In this document: positions 7,183 through 12,216 of the stretch, piece by piece
How the letters are laid out: the number at the start of each line of letters is the position of its first letter
How positions within the stretch are numbered: position 1 is the stretch's first letter
DNA from: Eggerthellaceae bacterium
GTDB lineage: Bacteria > Actinomycetota > Coriobacteriia > Coriobacteriales > Eggerthellaceae
Reading direction: 5' to 3'
Length of the DNA: 12,216 nucleotides
Assembly: GCA_900753095.1 (NCBI GenBank)
Contig: CAADXT010000035.1
Coordinates: 1 to 12,216 of the forward strand
Made by a program: the position numbers and the translations under genes
Notes under the pieces: model-generated
Seen by the model: only the letters and a program-made list of their open reading frames with translations
The model's database searches: none
Told to the model about the DNA's origin: nothing

Positions 7183-7248
7183 GCGAGTATCCTAGCCAAC
7201 GGTGCAAGTATCTTAGCCATTTTATAGTATTTGGCTAAGATACTTGCA
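7183..7248. repeat. Three copies of a 16-bp site over the fic promoter
   Basis: The word GCAAGTATCTTAGCCA occurs at 7204-7219 and, exactly inverted, at 7232-7247 (17 bp with one more paired base, 12-base spacer). A third copy at 7183-7198, in direct orientation and 21 bases from the middle one, matches 14 of 16. In the direction of transcription the copies cover the -35/-10 spacer, the start point, and the ribosome site with the start codon. This is what a strong repressor array looks like. Confidence 0.8.
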
Positions 7249-7249
7249 A
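7221..7249 (-). promoter_or_regulatory. Promoter of the fic gene
   Basis: On the minus strand TTGCAA (7249-7244), a 17-base spacer and TATAAA (7226-7221) make a good housekeeping promoter. Transcription should start near 7214, giving a leader of about 30 bases. The repeated 16-bp site occupies the spacer and the start point. Confidence 0.7.
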
Positions 7250-7262
7250 TTGTGGGGAGATA

Positions 7263-8210
7263 CTACAGAAGCGCTATTTCTTTCGGAAGCGGCGTGCGCT
7301 TATGTTCGCCTGGCCAAATGTGCTGGTCGATGAAATCAAGGATGAGATTTACCTCTTCATCGGTTTTCATTTCCTCGGCGCCATGGTCGGCATTGGGGAA
7401 CAGCTTCAGCTTCGCATGGCCTTCGCCGCGCGCTTCGTTCACCATACGCACCATGGAAACCGACTGCGTGTACGGGATGATGCGGTCCTGCACACCCTGC
7501 AGGAAATACGCGGGCGGGAAGCTTTCGTTTACGAACTTGATAGGGCTGGCCGTTGCGGCAATTTCCGGGTTGTCGATGCAACTTACACCCATAAGCTGGT
7601 TGTGCATTTTGCCCATGCCCTTTTCGCCGGTATCGCCCCGCACCGTGTTGCCGTCGGTTGCGGCGGCTTGGTCTTCCGCGGTGGTGCGGTCGCACAAATC
7701 GAGCTGATACATATCGGTGGGCGAATACACAGCAACCAGACACTGCACCGCATCGGACTGATCGAGGTTGTCGTAGCGGCGTCCGTTCATTACGGGGCGG
7801 CCCGCCAACGCCGCAACCATACAGGCAAGGTGCCCACCAGCAGAATTGCCCATGATGGCAATGTTTTTGGCACTCAAGTTGTATTCGGCGGCGTGAGCGC
7901 GAAGGAATCGAATAGCCGCACGAACGTCTTCCAACGGCTCAGGCCAACGAACGTCGGGCACTAAACGGTATTCAACACACGCAACCGCATAGCCCTGCGA
8001 AGGGAATTTGAACACGCCCGGCATGGTATTTTCGCGCTTGTTGCCCGAAACCCATCCACCACCATGAACGAACACGATAAGAGGGAACGGCCCTTCCCCT
8101 TCATTCGGCAACCAAATATCAAGCACCTGCCGCGAATCCTCGCTGGCATACGGCACGTCCAAATAACAGCGCTCAAACTGCGACGGATCAATCTCCCTAA
8201 AGCTCCCCAT
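7263..8210 (-). CDS. Alpha/beta-hydrolase, HSL/BD-FAE-like esterase
   Basis: A cytoplasmic serine esterase of 315 residues, expected to cleave small esters or acetylated compounds. The oxyanion-hole motif HGGGW (49-53) and the nucleophile elbow GNSAG (121-125, Ser123) are clear. Asp242 in QGVQDRIIPY and His276 in NADHGAE complete the triad at normal spacing. No signal peptide is present. An insert of about 35 polar residues (170-205) probably forms part of the cap over the active site. ATG 8210 has AAAGGGG about seven bases upstream. A hairpin 28 bases before the start separates it from the accessory genes to the right, so it is probably its own transcript. I found no clear promoter in that short space. 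The natural substrate is unknown. Confidence 0.92.
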   Translation of the reverse strand: MGSFREIDPSQFERCYLDVPYASEDSRQVLDIWLPNEGEGPFPLIVFVHGGGWVSGNKRENTMPGVFKFPSQGYAVACVEYRLVPDVRWPEPLEDVRAAIRFLRAHAAEYNLSAKNIAIMGNSAGGHLACMVAALAGRPVMNGRRYDNLDQSDAVQCLVAVYSPTDMYQLDLCDRTTAEDQAAATDGNTVRGDTGEKGMGKMHNQLMGVSCIDNPEIAATASPIKFVNESFPPAYFLQGVQDRIIPYTQSVSMVRMVNEARGEGHAKLKLFPNADHGAEEMKTDEEVNLILDFIDQHIWPGEHKRTPLPKEIALL

Positions 8211-8237
8211 AGCGAATCCCCTTTCGCTTAAATATGC

Positions 8238-8263
8238 AAGGCGAGCAGGTTGCTGCTCGCCTT
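8238..8263. terminator. Hairpin terminator after the degenerate small gene
   Basis: AAGGCGAGCA and TGCTCGCCTT form a perfect 10-bp stem with a six-base loop. It begins five bases after the TAA (8271-8269) that ends the degenerate frame to its right, as a 3' terminator would. The T-run is short on both strands. It also falls in the leader of the esterase, so an attenuator is possible. Confidence 0.55.
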
Positions 8264-8268
8264 TGAGT

Positions 8269-8543
8269 TTAGATCATGAAATAACGATCAAGGTATTTAA
8301 GGAACTTCTCTTTTTCCCTAACGCCGTCATCACAGCTAAAAGCTAATCGCCAAAAAAATGCAGCTCATTATTGCGCCGTTCGAGAAGCCTTCGCTCTTCC
8401 ACATTACCCTCGGGATCCATCTATTTTATGGCACCATCGACGACTTCGGCAGCAATCTCTGCAGCGCTGCCTACAATCCCAACGGTACCTTTAGCGACAT
8501 CACTTGCGAATGAGAAATGGGTTGGATCAGTATAAAAATATCC
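8269..8543 (-). pseudogene. Degenerate small gene (about 90 codons) hidden in an apparent gap
   Basis: Reading the minus strand from 8543 gives YFYTDPTHFSFASDVAKG..., an Ala/Val-rich, protein-like stretch ending AEVVDGAIK at a TAG (8423-8421). The next codon in the same frame is ATG (8420), which continues MDPEGNVEERRLLERRNNEL. A run of seven T (8354-8360 region) then breaks the frame and brings a stop at 8343. One extra T in that run would restore a tail ending LKYLDRYFMI and TAA at 8271-8269, directly before a hairpin terminator. There is no start codon at the left end. So I count three lesions: lost start, in-frame stop and a one-base deletion. I do not recognise the family. The frame starts 4 bases after the stop of the next gene, so a shared origin or old operon is likely. 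Alternative: two tiny independent ORFs. Confidence 0.55.
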
Positions 8544-8547
8544 ACTA

Positions 8548-9036
8548 TTAGAACTCGACAGAATACAGAAAGCGGCTCGCCATTTCTTTCTTAACTTTTC
8601 CTTGAAAGGAATAGTTTGTTTTTATTTTCATGCCCTTGAGTGCGACGTCGATTTTTGCGGCCATATCCAGCGACATCGTTTCAGAGCTTGAAGTTTCGAG
8701 GCTGAATTGATAATTTTTCATCGTATTTGAGCCTGTGCCACCCAAACGGGCATTGATTAGGAAGTGGACCTCGCTATCATGAGCAAACCATTCCAATCTC
8801 GGATATTCAGGGTCCGCATCCCCCGAAAAAGTAACGACAACTCTATTTTTATTTTTCCCACAATTCGCCGAAGAGCAACCGACTTTGACATCCCCGTTAG
8901 CTCTCCCAGGCATTCCCTTCTTGAAGGACCCATTTGCTTTTGCTTGAGCCCTCTTGCTGCTTTTCTCCTCCTCAATCAACTCAATTGAACATTTTTTTGC
9001 GCCAAGAGCACGAGCAATCTCACGAAGCTCGGTCAT
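8548..9036 (-). CDS. Unrecognised protein, probably the C-terminal half of the 9033-9740 gene
   Basis: A 162-residue frame beginning MTELREIARALGAKKCSIEL. It has a short helix, a Lys-rich linker (25-45), a pair of close cysteines (CSSANC, about 54-59), and then alternating short strands ending FLYSVEF, which looks like a natural end of a beta sheet. I do not recognise the fold. Its ATG overlaps the upstream stop as ATGA, but there is no ribosome site before it. A -1 slip at the A_AAA_AAG heptamer six bases upstream would join it in frame to the previous protein, giving a product of about 397 residues. I think it is one gene, split either by programmed frameshift or by loss of one A. Base composition is more AT-rich than the flanking esterase. 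Translational coupling through the ATGA overlap is the alternative. Confidence 0.7.
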   Translation of the reverse strand: MTELREIARALGAKKCSIELIEEEKSSKRAQAKANGSFKKGMPGRANGDVKVGCSSANCGKNKNRVVVTFSGDADPEYPRLEWFAHDSEVHFLINARLGGTGSNTMKNYQFSLETSSSETMSLDMAAKIDVALKGMKIKTNYSFQGKVKKEMASRFLYSVEF

Positions 9037-9740
9037 TCGATCTTTTTTGCAGTCTCAAAATAATCATCAATCTTAATGAATCTCTTAGAGTTGAAAGGAT
9101 CAACATAGTAAACCGCGCCGAGAACAGGAGAAGGGTGGAAGCCGACACCACTGCGTCCAATATCTTTCATGTAGAGATGAAGGACCTCGAGATCCCCCTC
9201 TTTGCTAAACCAACCCATTGCCCCCTCGCACACGTCTATCCCTTTGCGCATGTCCTCGTCAACAAGGACGATCATGTTTGGCCTGTCGTAATCGGGTGAA
9301 AAATAGTCGTCAGGGAAGACTGGGTTGTATTTATTCTTTTTTAATTCATAAGCGCCTTCCTGAATAGCATCTGCAACTGCTTGGACTTTTTCCCCGGCAA
9401 TACCGGCCGCATCGCCAGCCGCCTTCCCAACAATCGTCCTCGTGCTAGCGGCAGCGCTTTGGACGGCCCTTCCAGCATCGCCGATCACGCTCGTTGCGTT
9501 TTTTCCAACGTTTTGTGCGATGTCAATTAGATTTTTGCCTGATTCATCGGCGGCTTTGCCTGCGTCGTTGGCGATAGCACCAGCGACCTTTTCTGCATCA
9601 CCAACGGCTTTACCCGCAGCATGGACGACATCGCCGACCGCTTTACCGGCTTCACTTGCAGCTTTTTCAGCCGTACCGACTACAGCCTTGGCGGCACCAG
9701 CCGCAAAACCACCAACCACGTCGAAAGGATTCTTCCCCAC
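9033..9740 (-). CDS. Undecad-repeat (LEA/synuclein-like helix) protein with unknown C-terminal domain
   Basis: The frame opens at 9749, but the start is GTG 9740: AGGAGG (9755-9750) lies nine bases before it and touches the upstream GTG. In the resulting 235 residues, positions 10-130 are Ala/Gly/Lys-rich and divide into eleven units of exactly 11 residues (for example GKAVGDVVHAA, GKAVGDAEKVA, GAIANDAGKAA, GDAGRAVQSAA). This period is known from LEA and synuclein-type amphipathic helices that lie on membranes. No signal peptide or transmembrane helix is seen. Residues 137-235 form a globular-looking domain (NPVFPDDYFSPDYDRPN..., IDVCEGAMGWFS, AVYYVDPFNSKRFIKIDDYF) that I do not recognise by name. 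The frame ends two codons after an A_AAA_AAG heptamer and overlaps the next gene by four bases. Function unknown; membrane-surface binding is inference. Confidence 0.75.
   Translation of the reverse strand: MGKNPFDVVGGFAAGAAKAVVGTAEKAASEAGKAVGDVVHAAGKAVGDAEKVAGAIANDAGKAADESGKNLIDIAQNVGKNATSVIGDAGRAVQSAAASTRTIVGKAAGDAAGIAGEKVQAVADAIQEGAYELKKNKYNPVFPDDYFSPDYDRPNMIVLVDEDMRKGIDVCEGAMGWFSKEGDLEVLHLYMKDIGRSGVGFHPSPVLGAVYYVDPFNSKRFIKIDDYFETAKKIE
9042..9048 (-). other. A_AAA_AAG slippery heptamer at the gene junction
   Basis: In the upstream reading frame the codons are GCA AAA AAG, which is the dnaX/IS-type -1 slippery heptamer in the correct phase. A -1 slip leads into the downstream frame (KK-DRM-TELRE). 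A short stem, CGAGC with GCTCG, lies about ten bases downstream. There is no strong internal Shine-Dalgarno stimulator upstream. A missing A in a former seven-A run would look the same. Confidence 0.55.
9351..9713 (-). repeat. Coding 33-bp period (11-residue repeats)
   Basis: Codons 10-130 of the 9033-9740 gene encode eleven consecutive 11-residue units with Gly or Ala and Lys in repeated positions. The DNA copies have drifted, so the period is clear in protein but weak in bases. Confidence 0.65.
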
Positions 9741-9749
9741 TGAAATCAC

Positions 9750-9755
9750 CCTCCT
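9750..9755 (-). promoter_or_regulatory. Strong ribosome binding site deciding the GTG 9740 start
   Basis: AGGAGG on the minus strand lies nine bases before GTG 9740 and directly abuts GTG 9749. The spacing rules out the longer start. Confidence 0.75.
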
Positions 9756-9788
9756 AAAAAACTTCCCTATCGCTGATTAATACTAAAG

Positions 9789-9825
9789 CCGATGCCCATC
9801 GCTTTTATGAGGCAATGGGCATCGG
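9789..9825. terminator. Terminator between the lipoprotein and the undecad-repeat gene
   Basis: CCGATGCCCAT (9789-9799) and its exact complement (9815-9825) form an 11-bp stem, extended by GC/GC after one mismatch. On the minus strand it is followed by CTTTAG. It lies 34 bases after the lipoprotein stop, so the two genes are probably separate transcripts. Confidence 0.65.
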
Positions 9826-9859
9826 TAACTAATAGCGTCTGTATGGATCGTTAACGCCT

Positions 9860-10636
9860 TTAGTCGACTACACCGTAATCGCTCTTTATGACCTTAACTT
9901 CACTTGCGTCAACTGAAGAGCTCGTCGAGAACTTAACCTTCTCACCAGCCTCCCATGTTGTCGCATAGGCATAGTCCTCCTCGGCTTTCACGCCATCCCC
10001 GTCATAAAGTGCCAAGGTCAGGCTAACGTCCTTCAGATTAATTCCCGAGGTATTCTCAGCAACCGCCACGTAATCGAACATTCCGTGATTGCTCTTCTTC
10101 TCAAACTCGAGACCATCGACAAGTTTCTGCACCGCTTCATCGGTCTCGCTCTTCTTCGCAACGGCAGTTCCGTTAGCAACCAATTCATCAAGGGCGCTTT
10201 GGTGCTTTGCATCAAGTTTCAGCCCGTATTCTTCAACGAAAGTCTTGATCAAAGCTGTACGCTTATCGTAAACATCGGACCATTTCTCATAGAAGGAGTA
10301 ATCAGACTCCGGGCAGCTTTCGACAACGTCCATCGAATCGTTAAGTAGGTTAATGTACTGAACAACACGCTCCTGCATTTTCGAATCTTCGAATTGCCTA
10401 TCCTTCAAAGGAGCACAAACGTCCAGCTCGGCCTGAATGGCAGTTCTTTTCAGCTCCGATCCCGATACATCTGATTTGTCGATCGCATCACAGCGCGCCT
10501 CAATACCATCAGCTATGACTGCCATTGCCTCATCGTCGGCACAATCGACTTTCTGCTCTTGATTCCCACATCCCACCAGGCAAAATGCCAGGGCGCAGAT
10601 TGCCGCCACCGTTGCCAACCACTTTACTTTCTTCAT
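9860..10636 (-). CDS. Lipoprotein with FxLYD-like C-terminal segment
   Basis: The product should be exported and anchored to the membrane by a lipid on Cys23. The N-terminus has two Lys, a hydrophobic core (residues 6-20) and the lipobox LVGC. I start it at ATG 10636, which has AAGGA about six bases upstream. The frame extends 14 codons further but would bury the signal. Residues 30-165 are mostly helical and acidic with paired cysteines (around 28, 46, 74 and 103 in the mature region), suggesting possible disulphides. Residues about 185-240 (VAENTSGINLKDVSLTLALYD...TTWEAGEKVKFS) resemble the FxLYD beta-sandwich found in many surface lipoproteins. It follows the MerR gene by 51 bases on the same strand and may be cotranscribed with it. 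The binding partner is unknown. Confidence 0.85.
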   Translation of the reverse strand: MKKVKWLATVAAICALAFCLVGCGNQEQKVDCADDEAMAVIADGIEARCDAIDKSDVSGSELKRTAIQAELDVCAPLKDRQFEDSKMQERVVQYINLLNDSMDVVESCPESDYSFYEKWSDVYDKRTALIKTFVEEYGLKLDAKHQSALDELVANGTAVAKKSETDEAVQKLVDGLEFEKKSNHGMFDYVAVAENTSGINLKDVSLTLALYDGDGVKAEEDYAYATTWEAGEKVKFSTSSSVDASEVKVIKSDYGVVD

Positions 10637-10656
10637 CTCTTTTCCTTTCCTGATGC

Positions 10657-10676
10657 GGGCAGGGTTATGTCTGCCC
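10657..10676. other. Hairpin between the MerR gene and the lipoprotein gene
   Basis: GGGCAG-8-CTGCCC, six base pairs, lies in the 51-base spacer with no T-run. It probably slows or partly stops readthrough from the MerR gene rather than ending it. Confidence 0.35.
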
Positions 10677-10687
10677 ACTATCGACGC

Positions 10688-11575
10688 TTATTCATTAGAA
10701 AGAACGAATGCCCCAACCGCCTCATCAATGAACTCGAATGAGCCTGGGCCAAGCCATAATTCGAAAGCGGGTTCAATGCTGGGATGATCGAGCACGCGAG
10801 CAAGGACGCAAGCAACTGAGGTGAGGCTCACGCTGTCTCTTGCGCGGGAAGCACGCACAACCACGCCCTCCAACCACTCCTGCACAGACTGCGAACTAGG
10901 CTTTTCGTCGCTTTGCACCCAGGAGCGAATAGTATCTTCGAACGCCTCTACCTCTTCCCCGCCAGCCAAGGCGCAATATTCCAGCAATGCAAAGCACGCC
11001 TGCTCTTCACCTTCCCTGCTCGAGCACGCCACAGCAACAATCGCTTTCATAACGCACTCGTGTACAAGCGACGGAAGCAGGGACTCGTCTTCCGTTGCCG
11101 CCCGGAGCATTTCCCCACAGGCGATTTGCCGTTCTAATTCATCGCGCTGGGCAAGCATGAGAGAAACCTGCGCGTCCAGCATCGAATAGGCGTTATCGGA
11201 TTTCTCGAACTCCTTGAACGCTGCGGCGCTTTCCACTAGGCTCATGCCCTTCCGCCGATGGCACTTCACCACAAACAGCTTCGCTAGATCTTCAATTCCG
11301 TAATTGCGTCTGCCCCACGAGCTATCCGCCGGCTGCAGGATTGCCGCACCGCCACGCCCGCTGTAGCACGCACGCTGGATATCGCGCCGCGGCAGCCCAA
11401 TAAGCTTTTCTACCTGCGAAATCTTCCACTCACCTTTTGGCATTTCGGTTTCTCTCACCTCCCCACATTCACGAAAGCTGTTCAACCGTTGAACAGCAAG
11501 TTCAAACGCGGATACCGTTAGGTAAGCGGAGCAGCGCATCTCCGCAACGCTTCGCCTTTCCATTTGCCGATTCAT
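10688..11575 (-). CDS. MerR-type transcriptional regulator with long helical C-terminus
   Basis: A DNA-binding regulator of about 295 residues, longer than the 110-150 of simple MerR proteins. The winged-helix region is at residues 50-120: the recognition part WKISQVEKLIGLPRRDIQRAC, the wing with SSWGRRNYGIEDLAKL, then RRKGMSLVESAAAFKEF. A coiled-coil linker follows (130-155). Residues 160-295 are an all-helical domain I do not recognise, presumably the effector or oligomer part. The start is uncertain. ATG 11575 has GGAGG five bases upstream and is preferred. ATG 11587 has no site. ATG 11443 would start right before the helix-turn-helix and has GGAGGTGA, but 11 bases away. A 21-bp palindrome lies between the last two choices. 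It is divergent from an MFS transporter, so it probably controls it. Confidence 0.85.
   Translation of the reverse strand: MNRQMERRSVAEMRCSAYLTVSAFELAVQRLNSFRECGEVRETEMPKGEWKISQVEKLIGLPRRDIQRACYSGRGGAAILQPADSSWGRRNYGIEDLAKLFVVKCHRRKGMSLVESAAAFKEFEKSDNAYSMLDAQVSLMLAQRDELERQIACGEMLRAATEDESLLPSLVHECVMKAIVAVACSSREGEEQACFALLEYCALAGGEEVEAFEDTIRSWVQSDEKPSSQSVQEWLEGVVVRASRARDSVSLTSVACVLARVLDHPSIEPAFELWLGPGSFEFIDEAVGAFVLSNE
11477..11497. promoter_or_regulatory. Perfect 21-bp palindrome in the 5' part of the MerR gene
   Basis: GCTGTTCAAC and its exact complement flank a single central C. Odd-length dyads of this size are typical MerR operators. It lies inside the coding frame if ATG 11575 is right, or 34 bases before the start if ATG 11443 is right. 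Confidence 0.5.
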
Positions 11576-11585
11576 TTCTGCCTCC

Positions 11586-11627
11586 ATAACGACGGGAATA
11601 CGTGTGACGGGGCAGGCCCGTCGTTAT
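11586..11627. promoter_or_regulatory. 11-bp inverted repeat in the divergent MerR/MFS control region
   Basis: ATAACGACGGG (11586-11596) and CCCGTCGTTAT (11617-11627) are exact complements with a 20-base spacer; their centres are 31 bases (three turns) apart. On the minus strand one arm contains TATAAC, a plausible -10 for the MerR gene, and the other abuts its GGAGG ribosome site. It is a good candidate operator for autoregulation. Confidence 0.6.
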
Positions 11628-11683
11628 AGGGCGTGCAAATTTTGCGAGGGGCGAAACGCCGCAGAGATAGAGCCATCGGAAAG

Positions 11684-11715
11684 GCGAGATTATTCGGGCC
11701 AAACGCGAGATAATA
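11684..11715 (+). promoter_or_regulatory. Direct repeat with possible -10 upstream of the MFS gene
   Basis: GCGAGATTATT (11684-11694) and GCGAGATAATA (11705-11715) are 21 bases apart, two helical turns. The second contains GATAAT (11709-11714), close to a -10 box, 36-56 bases before the transporter start choices. No good -35 is visible. Confidence 0.4.
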
Positions 11716-11770
11716 GGAGCATTTCGAACGAAAAAACGGGCACGGAAGCATGGGCTGGAGAGCTGAAAAG

Positions 11771-12216
11771 GTGGATAGCAGAACAGGAGCAAAACGCACT
11801 GCTTTATTAATGAGTGGGGTTATCTTCCTGGTTGCGCTGAACTTGCGCCCGGCTATTGTCGCGGTTGGGCCGCTCCTTTCCAGCATCGGCGCCGCCTTCG
11901 GGTGGGGCGAATCGCTGCAGGGGCTTCTGGGCGCCTTGCCGCTTTTGGCATTTGCGCTGTTCAGCATCTTCGTGAGCTCGCTTACCGCCAAGTTCGACAC
12001 CGATCGCGTGCTGTTTTGGGCACTGATCGTGCTTGCAGTCGGGTGCTTTGTCCGCTCGTTTCTCGGAGAGAACGCGGTTTGGGCCGGCACTCTATTAATA
12101 GGTGCGTCGATTGCCGTGGGCAACGTGCTGGCTCCCGCCATCGTGAAGCGCGATTTCGTCAACAGCATCTCATTTGCCACGGGCGCTTATTCCGCTTGCG
12201 TGACTTCGGGCTCGGC
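11771..12216 (+). CDS. MFS transporter, CynX/NimT-like (3' end missing)
   Basis: The first 148 residues of a major-facilitator permease. After a short polar N-terminus, helix 1 runs ALLMSGVIFLVALNLRPAIVAVGPLL. The LNLRPA-x5-GPLL signature and the later IAVGNVLAPAIVKRDF are typical of the CynX/NimT group (cyanate or nitroimidazole-type exporters). About four helices are present before the edge. GTG 11771 is preferred because GGAGAG lies eight bases upstream. ATG 11750 in the same frame has only a badly spaced GGAAG, and ATG 11810 would cut helix 1. It is divergent from the MerR gene, 195 bases from its start, so shared control is likely. The substrate cannot be inferred, and the group name does not mean it moves cyanate. 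Confidence 0.88.
   Translation, partial: MDSRTGAKRTALLMSGVIFLVALNLRPAIVAVGPLLSSIGAAFGWGESLQGLLGALPLLAFALFSIFVSSLTAKFDTDRVLFWALIVLAVGCFVRSFLGENAVWAGTLLIGASIAVGNVLAPAIVKRDFVNSISFATGAYSACVTSGS

Noticed and set aside
7181..7220. 13-residue leader peptide ending at the fic start (ATGA overlap)
   Set aside because: Its ATG lies upstream of the predicted transcription start. Its repeated sequence simply reflects the 21-bp-phased operator copies.
9442..9780. 112-codon plus-strand frame
   Set aside because: It is the Ala/Pro-rich mirror of the undecad-repeat coding region.

Overview
The window reads like the chromosome of a moderately GC-rich anaerobic actinobacterium. The best guess is class Coriobacteriia (an Eggerthella, Slackia or Gordonibacter-like gut organism). 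This is inferred from the protein style, the mixed GC content, and a single groESL operon under a perfect CIRCE element with a GGM-tailed GroEL. It was not tested by any search. Almost every gene lies on the minus strand; only the partial transporter at the right edge is on the plus strand. No tRNA, rRNA, CRISPR array or intact transposase was seen.

Layout, left to right. 1-805: a SpoU/TrmH-type RNA methyltransferase, cut by the left edge. 886-1044: a MITE-like element with 26-bp imperfect terminal inverted repeats. 1125-3237: two tandem paralogous AEC (auxin efflux carrier) family permeases. 3238-3702: a gene-free stretch with an operator-like repeat, a 98-bp self-complementary element and the groEL terminator. 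3703-5730: groES-groEL. 5731-6126: a long leader packed with inverted repeats, including a perfect CIRCE, a second degenerate CIRCE and a possible HAIR half-site. 6127-7182: a class II Fic protein whose promoter is covered by three copies of a 16-bp site. 7263-8210: an HSL/BD-FAE-like esterase.

8269-9740 is a more AT-rich accessory island. It holds a gene with 11-residue (undecad) repeats joined, through an A_AAA_AAG slippery heptamer and an ATGA overlap, to a second ORF that looks like the C-terminal half of the same protein. Downstream, an apparent intergenic gap hides a degenerate small gene (lost start, one in-frame TAG, one frameshift in an A/T homopolymer) that is still followed by a hairpin terminator.

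9860-10636 is a lipoprotein with an FxLYD-like C-terminal segment. 10688-11575 is a MerR-type regulator. Divergent from it is a CynX/NimT-type MFS transporter, cut by the right edge. The shared control region between the last two carries a long inverted repeat and a 21-bp-phased direct repeat, so the MerR protein probably controls itself and the transporter.

The observations most worth a second look are the split undecad-repeat gene with its slippery site, the hidden degenerate gene beside it, the three-site Fic promoter, the second CIRCE-like site, and the two non-coding inverted-repeat elements.
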